The notes: a model not told the origin generated them from the sequence alone. Positions 1 through 8,959 are shown, numbered from the stretch's first letter. The stretch is DNA of 64,000 nt from an uncultured Paludibacter sp. (GCA_937927845.1 CALFXE010000234.1:69928-133927); one strand, 5' to 3'. Program-made: numbers and translations.

Positions 1-255
1 GGAAAGATTAGTACTACCGTTTATCTTCCACGTAGGAGCTTGTTTGAGTTGCGCTATCTGGTCGTTAGCCTCACCGCTTATTAAAAGCGATGGAGTAATA
101 ACCAAATATGGACTTGCCGTGTAATTAGGCGTGTACGTTGCAGGGTCAGGCGTAAAAATCTGTGTCAAAGCCTGATTGCTTTGCAGAAGAAAATTCAATG
201 TTTTACCATCTATCAATCTTCTGACAGTAAATGTTTGTTGTGATAAAATTGCCAT
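1..255 (-). CDS. phage tail-region protein, N-terminal part (runs off left edge)
   Basis: An open frame begins with ATG at 255 and continues without a stop to base 1, giving 85 residues that start MAILSQQTFTVRRLIDGK. It lies 36 bp downstream of the Tal-like gene and in the same direction, so it is the next gene of the tail operon. The visible part is rich in polar residues and short beta-prone stretches, with no signal peptide or membrane segment. Its position after Dit and Tal suggests a baseplate or receptor-binding component. The family is not recognised and the C-terminus is missing, so function is open. Confidence 0.7.
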   Translation of the reverse strand, partial: MAILSQQTFTVRRLIDGKTLNFLLQSNQALTQIFTPDPATYTPNYTASPYLVITPSLLISGEANDQIAQLKQAPTWKINGSTNLS

Positions 256-291
256 GATTGTAATTTTTAATTATTAATAATTATTTTTAAT

Positions 292-2670
292 TTAAAAAGT
301 CTGTTCTGATATAAGTTGTGTTCCGTCTTCGCTGTAAAACTGACAGATAAAAGACGTATCACCAACCAAATCATCATTTGTTATGTTAATACTCGCACCT
401 GCATGAGCGTGATAAGCATTCCAAATGCTGTCTCCTGCTTCGTTAATCGAAATACGCGTCCACACAAAGCGAGCGATATTAACAGTTTCCGTTACGTCTT
501 CGTCATCGTAATATATTTTAAGTCCTAAAGTTGCTTCGTAGGGTACATTTTCTCTGTACGTGTCGTAGCCGGGTGTAGTGTATTTGTCGATGCGGAGGGA
601 GCGTTTGGCGTTGATTTCTTCTATCCTCTCCTCTGTTTCCCCCGCCCACTCGGACAAGTCATAGGATGAGCCGCCTGTGCTGACAAACGATATACGCCCA
701 CCGATAATTCCCTGATCCAAATCAAAATAAGTCAGTCCATCGCCGGAAGATATCACGCCTGTTCTGATAAGCCTCCCATTGATGGTTGTTTGTCCGTAAG
801 TAAGCGATATGCCACGTACCCCTGCAAGTGGAGCATGCAGAATACCTATCAGAAAGAACCAATACGAAGCGTCAGAATCAAATTTAATTGCCACATCTGA
901 CATGTGGATATCACCTGTATTTGTTGTCTTGGAACACCGGGCATAAATGTAAAGTGCTTTACTTTGATTTGCACCTGTAACGGTTGTATTTCCCGATGCT
1001 ATTATCCACTGCGGAACACTGTTTTCATCCAACGAAAAATGCACAAGCATTCCGGCACTCCAGTAAAGCGATTGTGGGTTGCCGTTGTAATTAGGCTGTA
1101 AAAGACAACTAAGTTGAAATTGCTGCGATTTTGCACCAACCGATAACATACTGGTCTCAATGGAAAGGGGGCGGATATTCTCCGGGTCAAAATAACCATC
1201 CGGATCAAACACCATATCTTTAAGTTCACGTGTTCGCTGGTAGGCGGCTATACCTCTTTTTTTGTTTATCTCACGCGATACAATCACCTCATCACGGAGT
1301 GATTTTATATTTCCATCTATACGCTGAATAACCGTGCGAGTAACTGTATTTGACAGGTCAATCTGAAGAACATATTCTTCACGTATTCCTTTTTGAAGTT
1401 TTATAATTCTTATATGCTCATTCACTCCCAAATCGGGATCATAGACTTTAACCGTATCGGCGCACTGGATAACAGGCACATTCTGTTTTGCATATATTTC
1501 TGAAAAGCGTACACGATAATCAACCTTAGCTGTATCATTATCCGCAAGGTATTCTTCAGCTTTGGAGAGAAGTTCCTCCTGTGCGGCATCGACATAAACT
1601 TGCGGCATTGCAATATCCAAAAGAACATACTTATCAGTGGGTGCAGGTTTTAAAACATCGGTTGGCAGCACAAAATCTTCATCCTGAGTATTAAGTATTA
1701 TTTTGAATGTCTGCGTGGCATGTTTATAGGACTCTATCTCAAAATCGTAGCCGGCACACTCGCCGGTTAGAAAATGAACTTTTGCGGGTACTCCGGGCAG
1801 CAGGTGTGTATTAACATCAAAATCCAATGCCGAATCCGAAAAAGTGAGTTTATCGGTTACTCCCGTTACAATGCCGGCGCCAAGAAGTGACAAGCGGGGA
1901 TATACCTCATCAAAGGTTTTAGCCTTTTCAATGACACCATAAGCGGATATGTTATCGGATTCAATATAGGTATCGGGTGCGGGTATAAGCAGTCGTGAAG
2001 ATCCCTCGCGATACGATGATGCTATATTTTTATCAGAACCGAAGGGATAAAGCCGCGTTACAACGTCCTGTGATGATACGGAGGTTCTCTCAATATCGTA
2101 TGCGGTGGAGCCATATTCAAGTGTCAGCTCTCTTTGAGTTGATATCTTATCAAGATAAACGGTTTTACTGATTACATGAAACTCGGTATCAAACTCGGAA
2201 GCTATTTTTTCAAGTACTCCCATGCAGCTTTCATTACTGAATGACAGTGTTTTGTATTCACCATCCAACACACTCCCTTTTGACCACCCTGAAGAAACAC
2301 GATTCATATTTTCAATCAACAAATCTATAAAAGTGTCGGGGGTACCGGTTAAAGAAAATTCTCCCTGCAGCGGAGTGGGTGTATTGTCAAAGAGCATATA
2401 CATAACCTTTAGCATCTCATATTTCGGATGCTGAAAGACCGCATTATATTGAAAAAGTTTTGATGACAGCTTTTTAACCGAAGGCAATTTGTTGAGGGTA
2501 TATTGAACTCCGCCATATGTTATGTAATCACCGACTGAGAACTCCTCATATCGATTCAAATCGAATACAAGTGTTACATGGTGATCTCCCATAAGCACCT
2601 CAACATAGGTTGAAGACACTTGCGGCTCAACATCTGTCAACTTCTCACTATTTCTAAAAATACTAATCAT
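292..2670 (-). CDS. Tal-like tail tip / baseplate protein (792 aa)
   Basis: This is the third gene of a TMP-Dit-Tal series, the usual order at the tail tip of siphophages. Residues 1 to about 330 look like the conserved Tal/gp27-type hub domain (for example DHHVTLVFDLNRYEEF near the start and several GxxYxL stretches). A helical part follows around 340-480, and the C-terminal third is beta-rich and likely exposed. The start overlaps the stop of the Dit-like gene by 8 bp, which indicates translational coupling. The protein is expected to close the tail tube and bind the fibre or peptidase. A CRISPR spacer (36680-36709) matches bases 430-459 in its 3' part. No peptidase motif could be assigned. 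Confidence 0.75.
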   Translation of the reverse strand: MISIFRNSEKLTDVEPQVSSTYVEVLMGDHHVTLVFDLNRYEEFSVGDYITYGGVQYTLNKLPSVKKLSSKLFQYNAVFQHPKYEMLKVMYMLFDNTPTPLQGEFSLTGTPDTFIDLLIENMNRVSSGWSKGSVLDGEYKTLSFSNESCMGVLEKIASEFDTEFHVISKTVYLDKISTQRELTLEYGSTAYDIERTSVSSQDVVTRLYPFGSDKNIASSYREGSSRLLIPAPDTYIESDNISAYGVIEKAKTFDEVYPRLSLLGAGIVTGVTDKLTFSDSALDFDVNTHLLPGVPAKVHFLTGECAGYDFEIESYKHATQTFKIILNTQDEDFVLPTDVLKPAPTDKYVLLDIAMPQVYVDAAQEELLSKAEEYLADNDTAKVDYRVRFSEIYAKQNVPVIQCADTVKVYDPDLGVNEHIRIIKLQKGIREEYVLQIDLSNTVTRTVIQRIDGNIKSLRDEVIVSREINKKRGIAAYQRTRELKDMVFDPDGYFDPENIRPLSIETSMLSVGAKSQQFQLSCLLQPNYNGNPQSLYWSAGMLVHFSLDENSVPQWIIASGNTTVTGANQSKALYIYARCSKTTNTGDIHMSDVAIKFDSDASYWFFLIGILHAPLAGVRGISLTYGQTTINGRLIRTGVISSGDGLTYFDLDQGIIGGRISFVSTGGSSYDLSEWAGETEERIEEINAKRSLRIDKYTTPGYDTYRENVPYEATLGLKIYYDDEDVTETVNIARFVWTRISINEAGDSIWNAYHAHAGASINITNDDLVGDTSFICQFYSEDGTQLISEQTF
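430..459 (+). other. protospacer for spacer 30 of the CRISPR array (29/30)
   Basis: The minus strand here matches the spacer at 36680-36709 at 29 of 30 bases. The single difference is the second base from the side bearing the adjacent motif (T in the spacer, C in the phage), which changes Thr to Met in the Tal-like protein. The flank reads CCACACAA 3' of the crRNA-identical strand, the same NNACACAA motif as the other self-match at 2952-2981. Confidence 0.9.
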
Positions 2671-3100
2671 ACTGCCTTGATGTAGGATTGGGTTCTAATA
2701 ATGATATTTCATAAACGGCCACGGGCGTTCCGTTTTTGAGCGATCTTGATTTTGACACACATTTTGCACCTTCATAAAGAAGATTAACCGTAACACCCAA
2801 ATCGGCGATATAAAGTGAAAATGTGCCGGGTTTGTCAATCAGTGTGATAAATGAGTTGTACCTCGTCCAGAACTGGGCGTGAGATGAAGCAGCTATCGCA
2901 ATATTTATCTTGAATCGTTTTGCGTTATATCTCAATGGCGAGGTTGTGTCCGCGCTAATCCCATTTTGATCGGAATAATCGTATTCTAAGCGTTTTTTAG
3001 GCTCAGGTGGAGACAGTATATCCAAATAGCTTCCTTTTAAAAGCATAACTCCCATTGTCTGATAAATATCAGTTGTGTCTATTATCCAAAGTCCGTTCAT
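2663..3100 (-). CDS. Dit-like distal tail protein (145 aa)
   Basis: This short beta-rich protein sits between the tape measure and the Tal-like gene, the position of the distal tail (Dit) protein. It opens with NGLWIIDTTDIYQTMGV and contains a central stretch of alternating hydrophobic residues, as expected for a beta-sandwich. It is shorter than Gram-positive phage Dit proteins (about 200-270 aa), which suggests a core-only form. The stop overlaps the next start by 8 bp. A spacer in the host array (34530-34559) matches its codons for YSDQNGIS. Assignment rests on gene order more than on motif. Confidence 0.6.
   Translation of the reverse strand: MNGLWIIDTTDIYQTMGVMLLKGSYLDILSPPEPKKRLEYDYSDQNGISADTTSPLRYNAKRFKINIAIAASSHAQFWTRYNSFITLIDKPGTFSLYIADLGVTVNLLYEGAKCVSKSRSLKNGTPVAVYEISLLEPNPTSRQYD
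2952..2981 (+). other. protospacer for spacer 2 of the CRISPR array (28/30)
   Basis: The plus strand matches the spacer at 34530-34559 at 28 of 30 bases. The two differences are at positions 1 and 8 counted from the motif side, and both change the protein (Ala/Val and Ile/Leu in the Dit-like protein). The flank on the crRNA-identical strand is GGACACAA, matching the NNACACAA motif seen at 430-459. Confidence 0.88.
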
Positions 3101-3118
3101 TTTATTGATATTTAAAAG

Positions 3119-6100
3119 CTATTTAACCTCAATTCCATTCTGCTTTAAATACTGTATATTACTGTCTATTCTTTCGAGCAAACGGCAATATTCGGTATTG
3201 TCCTTTATCCGTTCCATGGTTGCAAAAATACGAGTCATGGATTCCGCTGTATTTTTATTTTGCGACAGTATCGTAGCAACATTCAATCGCATGGCGTTTA
3301 ACTGTCCAACCAATGCACTACCTGTTTGCTCACTCATTGAAGCCACATCGCCCTTTATACCACCTTTTGTCTTGTCCTCTGTCAAATCGCCCGCGAAAAT
3401 TCCACCAAGTACATTATTTGCCGCTTCAAACGCCTTGTAATACTGCAAACCAAGAGATTCAACAGAGCGTCTAAACCTGTCAGCTTCCGCTTTTGAAAGC
3501 CCGCCACCGCTTTCCATATCATCTGCAAAAATGTCGACTATATTCTGAAGAGGTTTTTCAAGATATCTGAGTTTGAGAGCATTCATAACTGCGCGCTTCA
3601 GCACATTGTCGATAACACCACCCATTGCTTCGGCTGCCGATTCCCCGCGTGAGAAGGCATCAACGAGCGACTGTGCCAGCTCTTCAGCCAGATCCTTAGC
3701 TGATGTTTGCGCAATGCTTTCAGTTATATTGTCAACAATATCTTCCATTTGAGCTTTTAGCTCATCTATTTGCGCTTTCCATTCAGCTATGGCGGCAGCA
3801 TCCTGTTTTTTCTTTTTCTTTTGCTCCTCAAGCTCAATCAGCTTATAATACTCCCCAACCCGTTGCTGAAGACTGGCTATCTGTTCACGCTGTTTTTTGT
3901 AAGCATCAGTACCTAACGCCTTATCAACAGAGCGTTGAAGTTTTTCATAGGATCGTGCAAGATCGTCCAGATTAGCCTTGTGCTTTTTTTGTGCTTTTTC
4001 GATATCCTTTGATTTTTTATCAAATAGTTTAAAAGCATTAACCAGCAACTCGATAGATCCCTGAATTATCTGAACCGGGTTACCCGATGCGATACCCATC
4101 GCAAGGTTAGCGGCACCGGAAACCATACCTATTACTTCATCAGCGGTTTTCTTTTCTTCCTCCGTTAGCAGCCCCAGCTGATCCAATCCCTCAACAGCCG
4201 TTTGCAATATATCACGCACACCGGCAAGAGACGTTCCGGCGGCAGCGGCTGCTGTGGTCATAGCAAGGTTGGCAGCATCTTCAAGCTTTGCCAGCTCCGC
4301 AATACCTGCACCGGTGGAGCGAGCGGTCTCTATTTTATCTTTTGCCGCCTTGTACTCCTTAAGCCCGTTTATAAGATTTTGAAAAGGGTTGTTTGTATAT
4401 CCACGTTCTACGCCTGCCGAATTTATACTGTCTAAAATCTCACGGGCTTTTTCTTTTGATATTTTGCCGGCTGCCAATTCCGCTTCTACACGTTTTTTGA
4501 TTAGGTCTATCAGCTTTTCGGTAGACTCTTTGGATATTTGCAGTCTTTCGTTAGTTGCCAGTTTGTAAGCCTCCGATTCCGTGATAAGCGATGAGGTTGC
4601 CTGCGAAACTTTTTCGTCACGTTCTTTTTCGAGTAACCCGGCATATTCATCAAGTCCTGCCTCACGCGCCTTTTTGATCTGCTCCTCGTAATCGTTTTCA
4701 ATTTTAACACGTGAATCGGCGGCCTCACGCGCCAGACGCTTCATGTCATTTTGATAATCCTCTTCGGTCTTTTTACGTTTTGCATTAAATGCATCCGTCA
4801 GCTCCTGTATTGCGTTCTGACTTTCCTCTGCAAGCTTCGGATCTATCTCGGCAATTGTTGTGACCGCTTTAAATCCTTTTTTATCCTTATTTGAGGCATT
4901 ATATTTCTCTACTATATCCTGCTCCTTTTCTTTGATTTTGTCGAGTTCCGCATCCCTTTCACGGTCAATGGCGGAAAGTGTTTTTTGAAGATTGTCCTCA
5001 CGCTGCTGAAACAGGAGATCGGATGTTTGACGGTTGATATCCAGGAGCTGCTTCTGAATGTCTTTGGCGGCGTTGTATTCTTCTTTTTTATTCTTTTTAT
5101 TTCCACCGGTTATCTTGTCAACCTGTTTTTGAAGAGTGTTAATCTCATCAAGCTGTTTCTTATACTCCGAAGGATTCGATAATTCCTTGAGTTTTTCTCT
5201 CTTTTTTGCAATTGCATCTTCAAGCGCGCCTACTGTACCATCGCTATACCCCTTAACCGCGGAGATACCGGCATTTGTTAATATACTCAAGCCCTCCTCC
5301 TCCGCTCTCCGTGCATTTTCAAGAAATCCAGTTATTTTTTCCTCGGAGTCTTTAAGATTTTTCTCCGCTCTTTCCCACTCACTATTCTTAACTAAAATAG
5401 TACCCTTCCTTTTAACCCCATAGCCATCTGTATACGTACCTTTTTTACTTACGTAAATTTTGGAAACGCTATCTAACTTTTGTTGTGCCTCAATAAGATT
5501 CTTAACCTCTTCCGTTGCCTGTTGTGTAAATACAGCTGATTTTGCCTTAGCAATTTGTGCCTGTATAAACTTATCTTTATTTCGGATAAGCAGGTTCTCC
5601 GCATCAGCGACACCATTGATTGCAACACCCAAATCCTCAAATACTTTCTTATTCTGCTCAATAAATTTTTCTTTCTTTTGCATATCATCGCCCAGTCTCG
5701 AATACTTGGATGATAATTCCTCTATTACCGATATGGGCTGTTTTGCACCCTCAGAGAGTGTATCTGAAAACTCTTTTTGTGCTTTTTTTGCTTCGCGAGA
5801 CTTTTTTGTAAAGCTTATTAAAGCTGCTCCCAGTAAAGAAATACCTCCAATCAACCAACCTATGCCGGGGATAGATGCAATTGCGGCGCCCACCAACTTG
5901 AAGGAGCCGGCAAGCCCCAGGTTAGCCTTTGCACCTGTTGCCGCTGCCGTTGTTTGTGCACCCGTCACAACCGTATTGGCCGCTTCGGCAGCTGCTGCAG
6001 CACCGGTTGCAGTTGCATTTGCCTTTTTAGCTGCCGTATTTGCCGATGTGGCAGCCGTTTCACCCGTTTGGGTTGTAGCAGCTTTAGCAACTAAACCTGT

Positions 6101-6826
6101 CCACCACTGCTTAGCTTTTCCAAGCAACACCACAGAGAAATAAGAGTCTTTATTAAGTGTTTCGGCCACCTGCTGCAACCCTATTGTAATTGCCATTACG
6201 GCTTGCAAACGTGTTTGTATACGTGTTAATTCTTCATTTTCTGCACCAAAGAGTGCAGCTGTTCCAACGGCGGCACTCATCGCACCGGCAAGACCCGATA
6301 CTCCCGATGCAACTCCCTTGAAGCCCTTTTCATCATCAGCAAGAATACGAACCTGCATATTCGTATCACCCATCTGATCACTCAAACGTCCCAGCTCATC
6401 AGCCATAAGCCTGTACTCCTCAGTTCCACGCTTACCTTGCATTTCAAGCTTTGCAAGTCCGTCTTTTAATTCCATGATTTGAGTTCTAAGGCGTGCATGT
6501 GATGCGGCTGTTGACTCAACCTTTTTTTCAAGATCAGATAGAATATTTTTTTCTTCCTCTAATGCTTTTTTTGCGGCAGAAAGTTCATCGGCAAAGTAAT
6601 TCCGCTGCTTACCGGGAGCGGCTGTGTCATATGATTTTTGGAGTTTTTTCAAATCGGCTTCGACCTGAGCAATGTTGGACTTCGTCTCCTTGATTCTTTG
6701 TCGCGTTTGCTCTACAGCCTCCTTACCGGCATCGGCAACGCTGTCGAGTGCCTTTTTTGTTTTTGGCGCCTGCTCATCAACATTTCCGCCGATAATAAAA
6801 TCAATATTTACAGGATCGAGACTCAT
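3119..6826 (-). CDS. tail tape measure protein (1235 aa)
   Basis: The length, the long charged coiled-coil runs (roughly residues 40-150, 450-760 and 950-1030), and the Ala/Gly-rich hydrophobic centre (about residues 300-340, including SIPGIGWLIGGISLLGAA) are typical of tape measure proteins, which set tail length and may form the DNA channel. It is the largest gene of the tail block and lies directly after the frameshifted chaperone pair, as in lambda-like tails. Its ATG shares bases with the TGA of the upstream frameshift product (ATGA at 6826-6823), so translation is coupled. A large plus-strand frame at 5460-6143 is only the shadow of the low-complexity part. Confidence 0.9.
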   Translation of the reverse strand: MSLDPVNIDFIIGGNVDEQAPKTKKALDSVADAGKEAVEQTRQRIKETKSNIAQVEADLKKLQKSYDTAAPGKQRNYFADELSAAKKALEEEKNILSDLEKKVESTAASHARLRTQIMELKDGLAKLEMQGKRGTEEYRLMADELGRLSDQMGDTNMQVRILADDEKGFKGVASGVSGLAGAMSAAVGTAALFGAENEELTRIQTRLQAVMAITIGLQQVAETLNKDSYFSVVLLGKAKQWWTGLVAKAATTQTGETAATSANTAAKKANATATGAAAAAEAANTVVTGAQTTAAATGAKANLGLAGSFKLVGAAIASIPGIGWLIGGISLLGAALISFTKKSREAKKAQKEFSDTLSEGAKQPISVIEELSSKYSRLGDDMQKKEKFIEQNKKVFEDLGVAINGVADAENLLIRNKDKFIQAQIAKAKSAVFTQQATEEVKNLIEAQQKLDSVSKIYVSKKGTYTDGYGVKRKGTILVKNSEWERAEKNLKDSEEKITGFLENARRAEEEGLSILTNAGISAVKGYSDGTVGALEDAIAKKREKLKELSNPSEYKKQLDEINTLQKQVDKITGGNKKNKKEEYNAAKDIQKQLLDINRQTSDLLFQQREDNLQKTLSAIDRERDAELDKIKEKEQDIVEKYNASNKDKKGFKAVTTIAEIDPKLAEESQNAIQELTDAFNAKRKKTEEDYQNDMKRLAREAADSRVKIENDYEEQIKKAREAGLDEYAGLLEKERDEKVSQATSSLITESEAYKLATNERLQISKESTEKLIDLIKKRVEAELAAGKISKEKAREILDSINSAGVERGYTNNPFQNLINGLKEYKAAKDKIETARSTGAGIAELAKLEDAANLAMTTAAAAAGTSLAGVRDILQTAVEGLDQLGLLTEEEKKTADEVIGMVSGAANLAMGIASGNPVQIIQGSIELLVNAFKLFDKKSKDIEKAQKKHKANLDDLARSYEKLQRSVDKALGTDAYKKQREQIASLQQRVGEYYKLIELEEQKKKKKQDAAAIAEWKAQIDELKAQMEDIVDNITESIAQTSAKDLAEELAQSLVDAFSRGESAAEAMGGVIDNVLKRAVMNALKLRYLEKPLQNIVDIFADDMESGGGLSKAEADRFRRSVESLGLQYYKAFEAANNVLGGIFAGDLTEDKTKGGIKGDVASMSEQTGSALVGQLNAMRLNVATILSQNKNTAESMTRIFATMERIKDNTEYCRLLERIDSNIQYLKQNGIEVK

Positions 6827-7541
6827 ATAAGTAAGTTTATTTGCTCATCCCAGCTATCGGGACCTATTACATTATTCTTTTTTCTGACATCACGGGGCGC
6901 ATCGGCAAGTTTCATTTGCAGAACCATCCACGATTCTCCCCACAGTATGTATTTGTGCGACCAACCTGTTACTTTCTGTATGCTCCAGATCAGTCCGAAG
7001 AGGCTATGGGAGCTTTCGCTCGTTAACTCCTCTTTATCTTTTTTTGGCTCAAATTCATCGGCGATGTCACTTTCATCGTCGACAGTAATTTGATAATAGT
7101 CATAAAAGGCTCAAGCCTCCCATAGATCACAAGCCACATTACCAGCTCCTGAAGCTGTTCAACTGTCAACACCTTCATTAAATAGCGTGAAAGCGAGGTG
7201 CGAAATAACTTTATTTTCCATCGGGAGTTCAAAAGACACGCACTGACGGCTTTTACCACAGCCCGCCTGTTTGATTCTATTGCTTTTAATCCTACACTTA
7301 CCGCAGATGCACCCATCTGCTCAATTACCTGTTTCGCATCATCACCTACATTCAAATCTTCGGCATCGTCCCATCCGGGTATTTCAGAAAGATAAACCAG
7401 CGTTCCCAGTCGAAGCTGCTTTACCACAATGCGAAGCTTCTTTTTGCCAAATATCCTAAATAAAAAAGGCGCCGGTATGTGGAATGCTGCGCCCCTGTCG
7501 AGCAGCGCATGAGCTGCTGCCTGTTCAATGTGTTTATCCAT
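6823..7541 (-). CDS. tail assembly chaperone, -1 frameshift product (GT-type)
   Basis: If ribosomes slip back one base at the A AAA AAG heptamer (7044-7038), the 7541-start frame continues as DKEELTSESSHSLFGLIW and on to a TGA at 6825-6823, giving about 239 residues. The extension of 71 codons has the hallmark of T-type extensions (VTGWSHKYILWGESW, then LADAPRDV). Without the slip, translation ends at 7023. In lambda-like phages both products are needed, in a fixed ratio, to load the tape measure. The extension frame has no good start of its own and fills the gap before the tape measure gene, whose ATG overlaps the TGA. This is inferred from sequence, not shown. Confidence 0.75.
7023..7541 (-). 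CDS. tail assembly chaperone, unshifted product (G-type)
   Basis: The frame gives 172 residues from the ATG at 7541 (MDKHIEQAAAHALLDRGAAF). A start at 7586 is possible, but it would fall inside a stem-loop at 7561-7584 and adds an unlikely leader. The protein lies between the tail tube gene and the tape measure, where siphophages keep the G chaperone, which binds the tape measure during tail assembly. The last residues (SQKKIKRS) follow a slippery heptamer, and the protein ends four codons after it. The helix-rich centre and VEQLQELVMWLVIYGRLEP near the end fit a small helical chaperone. Confidence 0.75.
   Translation of the reverse strand: MDKHIEQAAAHALLDRGAAFHIPAPFLFRIFGKKKLRIVVKQLRLGTLVYLSEIPGWDDAEDLNVGDDAKQVIEQMGASAVSVGLKAIESNRRAVVKAVSACLLNSRWKIKLFRTSLSRYLMKVLTVEQLQELVMWLVIYGRLEPFMTIIKLLSTMKVTSPMNLSQKKIKRS
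7038..7044 (-). promoter_or_regulatory. programmed -1 frameshift site A AAA AAG
   Basis: On the minus strand the zero-frame codons are CAA AAA AAG, so the heptamer A AAA AAG is in the phase required for tandem slippage. This is the same heptamer as in E. coli dnaX. The zero frame stops 13 bases further on, and the -1 frame stays open for 71 codons to the tape measure start. Confidence 0.75.
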
Positions 7542-7560
7542 TCCCGTGTTTTTTAATGAT

Positions 7561-7584
7561 GCGGACCGCATTAACGCAGTCCGC
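7561..7584 (-). other. intercistronic stem-loop
   Basis: GCGGAC (7561-7566) pairs with GTCCGC (7579-7584) around a 12-base loop. It separates the tail tube gene from the chaperone gene and supports the chaperone start at 7541 rather than 7586. There is no clear T run, so it may stabilise or process the abundant tail tube message rather than end transcription. Confidence 0.5.
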
Positions 7585-7600
7585 AATCACGTTAAATTTC

Positions 7601-8098
7601 TTAACCTATTTTTATCGGCTTAACACCTGCTTTGGTCGGTTGTAGTACTGTTCCGCTAACCATAACTTGCGCAATACCACTTTTTGTAAGTGTGTAACTG
7701 ACGCGTGCTCTTAAGGACATTCTTGCAATTGTAATCGGTTTTCCGGCTTTCGGTGTAATCTTTACCGACTTTTCAACAATCGAAGCCGATACAGGAGCTT
7801 CCCATACCTTATCGGGAGCCGTACCTGTTGCCGTACCACCGAGAATTTTGACAAGATTATCTGGATCAAAATCAATAACTGCAAACTCAAGTGTTGTACG
7901 CCCTTTTGTAGGAACAACGATTACCGGATCTTCCACGTCTTCCACTTCGTGCTCGATGTTTTCTCCTTCCGCCTGTTCATACTTTGCCGTATCCTTGTAT
8001 ATTTGTCCTATGGATGCAAAGCTTGTGGCTACATCCCCATCAACGGCTATGTCTCCTATTTCTATTTTTGCGAGACCTGTTAAATACTTTTCTGCCAT
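7601..8098 (-). CDS. major tail tube protein (165 aa)
   Basis: The size, high beta content, acidic surface and position just before the chaperone pair fit a major tail protein that polymerises into the tail tube. The N-terminus (MAEKYLTGLAKIEIGDIAVDG) and the conserved hydrophobic stretch TLEFAVIDFDPDNLVKILGG are typical of tube-fold proteins. It lacks membrane segments. A hairpin separates it from downstream genes, as often seen for a highly expressed structural gene. Family assignment is by pattern and context. Confidence 0.75.
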   Translation of the reverse strand: MAEKYLTGLAKIEIGDIAVDGDVATSFASIGQIYKDTAKYEQAEGENIEHEVEDVEDPVIVVPTKGRTTLEFAVIDFDPDNLVKILGGTATGTAPDKVWEAPVSASIVEKSVKITPKAGKPITIARMSLRARVSYTLTKSGIAQVMVSGTVLQPTKAGVKPIKIG

Positions 8099-8141
8099 GT
8101 CTTAAATTTTTATATGCTTGTTAATAACTAAGTTTTATTCT

Positions 8142-8651
8142 CTACCGGTAAAACCGGATAATTTTATATGATATAATCACCGCCAGCCCAACCCACAGCA
8201 CCAACCCCGAGAACCAAAAGAAATCACGCTTTGATACCTCTATCGTGTGATTTTCTATCCGGGAACTGTCAAGTGTCTTTTCCTCTACTCTTTCCCTGAA
8301 GGGAATGTAAATCGTGTCACTTATGGTTTTAACCTTATACCTCATCGCATTACCAATCAATTTAAAATCGGAAAGCATTTTACCGGATTTCGCCTCACTA
8401 AGCTCCCTGATAAGAATGTTACTCATTGAATCACATTCCAATAAAGCCGTTAAGGTTACACTGTCCGATGGATTGACAACAGGTACAAGTGTTTCACGTT
8501 CGATTATCTTCACGCTTTGATTTGTTGATGTACTAAGTGCAGGCGGTTGTGTACTCTTACATCCCGCCAATACCACAGCAACCATCAGTAACTCAATTCT
8601 GAGTATTGGCAAGAGTTTTTGCCTCTTCTTTTTTTTGTTCCAGGTTGTCAT
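8142..8651 (-). CDS. unimolecular spanin-like lipoprotein (169 aa)
   Basis: The protein has a basic N-terminus (NKKKKRQK), a hydrophobic stretch and a lipobox ending VVLAGC (Cys at about residue 30), then a periplasm-sized polar region of about 110 residues, and a C-terminal membrane segment (about 144-165, WFSGLVLWVGLAVIISYKII). A lipid anchor at one end and an inner-membrane helix at the other is the layout of u-spanins such as T1 gp11, which fuse the two membranes in the last step of lysis. It lies downstream of an amidase and a membrane/coiled-coil protein, so it closes a lysis cassette. Its start overlaps the previous gene by 59 bp, which resembles nested spanin genes. Confidence 0.65.
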   Translation of the reverse strand: MTTWNKKKKRQKLLPILRIELLMVAVVLAGCKSTQPPALSTSTNQSVKIIERETLVPVVNPSDSVTLTALLECDSMSNILIRELSEAKSGKMLSDFKLIGNAMRYKVKTISDTIYIPFRERVEEKTLDSSRIENHTIEVSKRDFFWFSGLVLWVGLAVIISYKIIRFYR

Positions 8652-8943
8652 GATTAATATCCTTTAATATTTTAAGTATCTGCTTGTTGGTCGATGTCAG
8701 ACCTCTTATGGTTGCTTCCATTTCGCCGATCTTTCTGCGCAGTGATGCCATTTCTTCTTCAAAGAACTTCTCGCGCTCTTCAAGAGATTTTCGCCAAATA
8801 CCGGCAACACGTTCCAGGTTGTCAATCTCCGATTTCTGTGCGGCTGCCATACCCTGACGTTTCTGCGCCCTGAGCATAACTACCGTGGTAATAAAACCGC
8901 CGCCCAAGACCAAATTAAGAATAAGACTGATGTACTGTTCCAT
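8593..8943 (-). CDS. small membrane protein with coiled coil, lysis cassette (116 aa)
   Basis: One N-terminal membrane segment (about residues 5-24, ISLILNLVLGGGFITTVVML) is followed by a long charged coiled coil. This layout occurs in i-spanins (Rz type) and in some pinholin or holin-associated proteins. It lies between the amidase and the u-spanin-like gene, with overlap to the latter. If the downstream gene is a complete u-spanin, this one is more likely a holin or holin regulator. If not, the two could form a two-component spanin pair. The sequence does not decide this. Confidence 0.6.
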   Translation of the reverse strand: MEQYISLILNLVLGGGFITTVVMLRAQKRQGMAAAQKSEIDNLERVAGIWRKSLEEREKFFEEEMASLRRKIGEMEATIRGLTSTNKQILKILKDINHDNLEQKKEEAKTLANTQN

Positions 8944-8959
8944 CGCTACTGTTTATTTG

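Noticed and set aside
5460..6143. 227-aa plus-strand frame opposite the tape measure gene
   Set aside because: It mirrors the Ala/Thr-rich part of the tape measure, has no supporting neighbours, and the minus-strand frame is far longer and domain-like.
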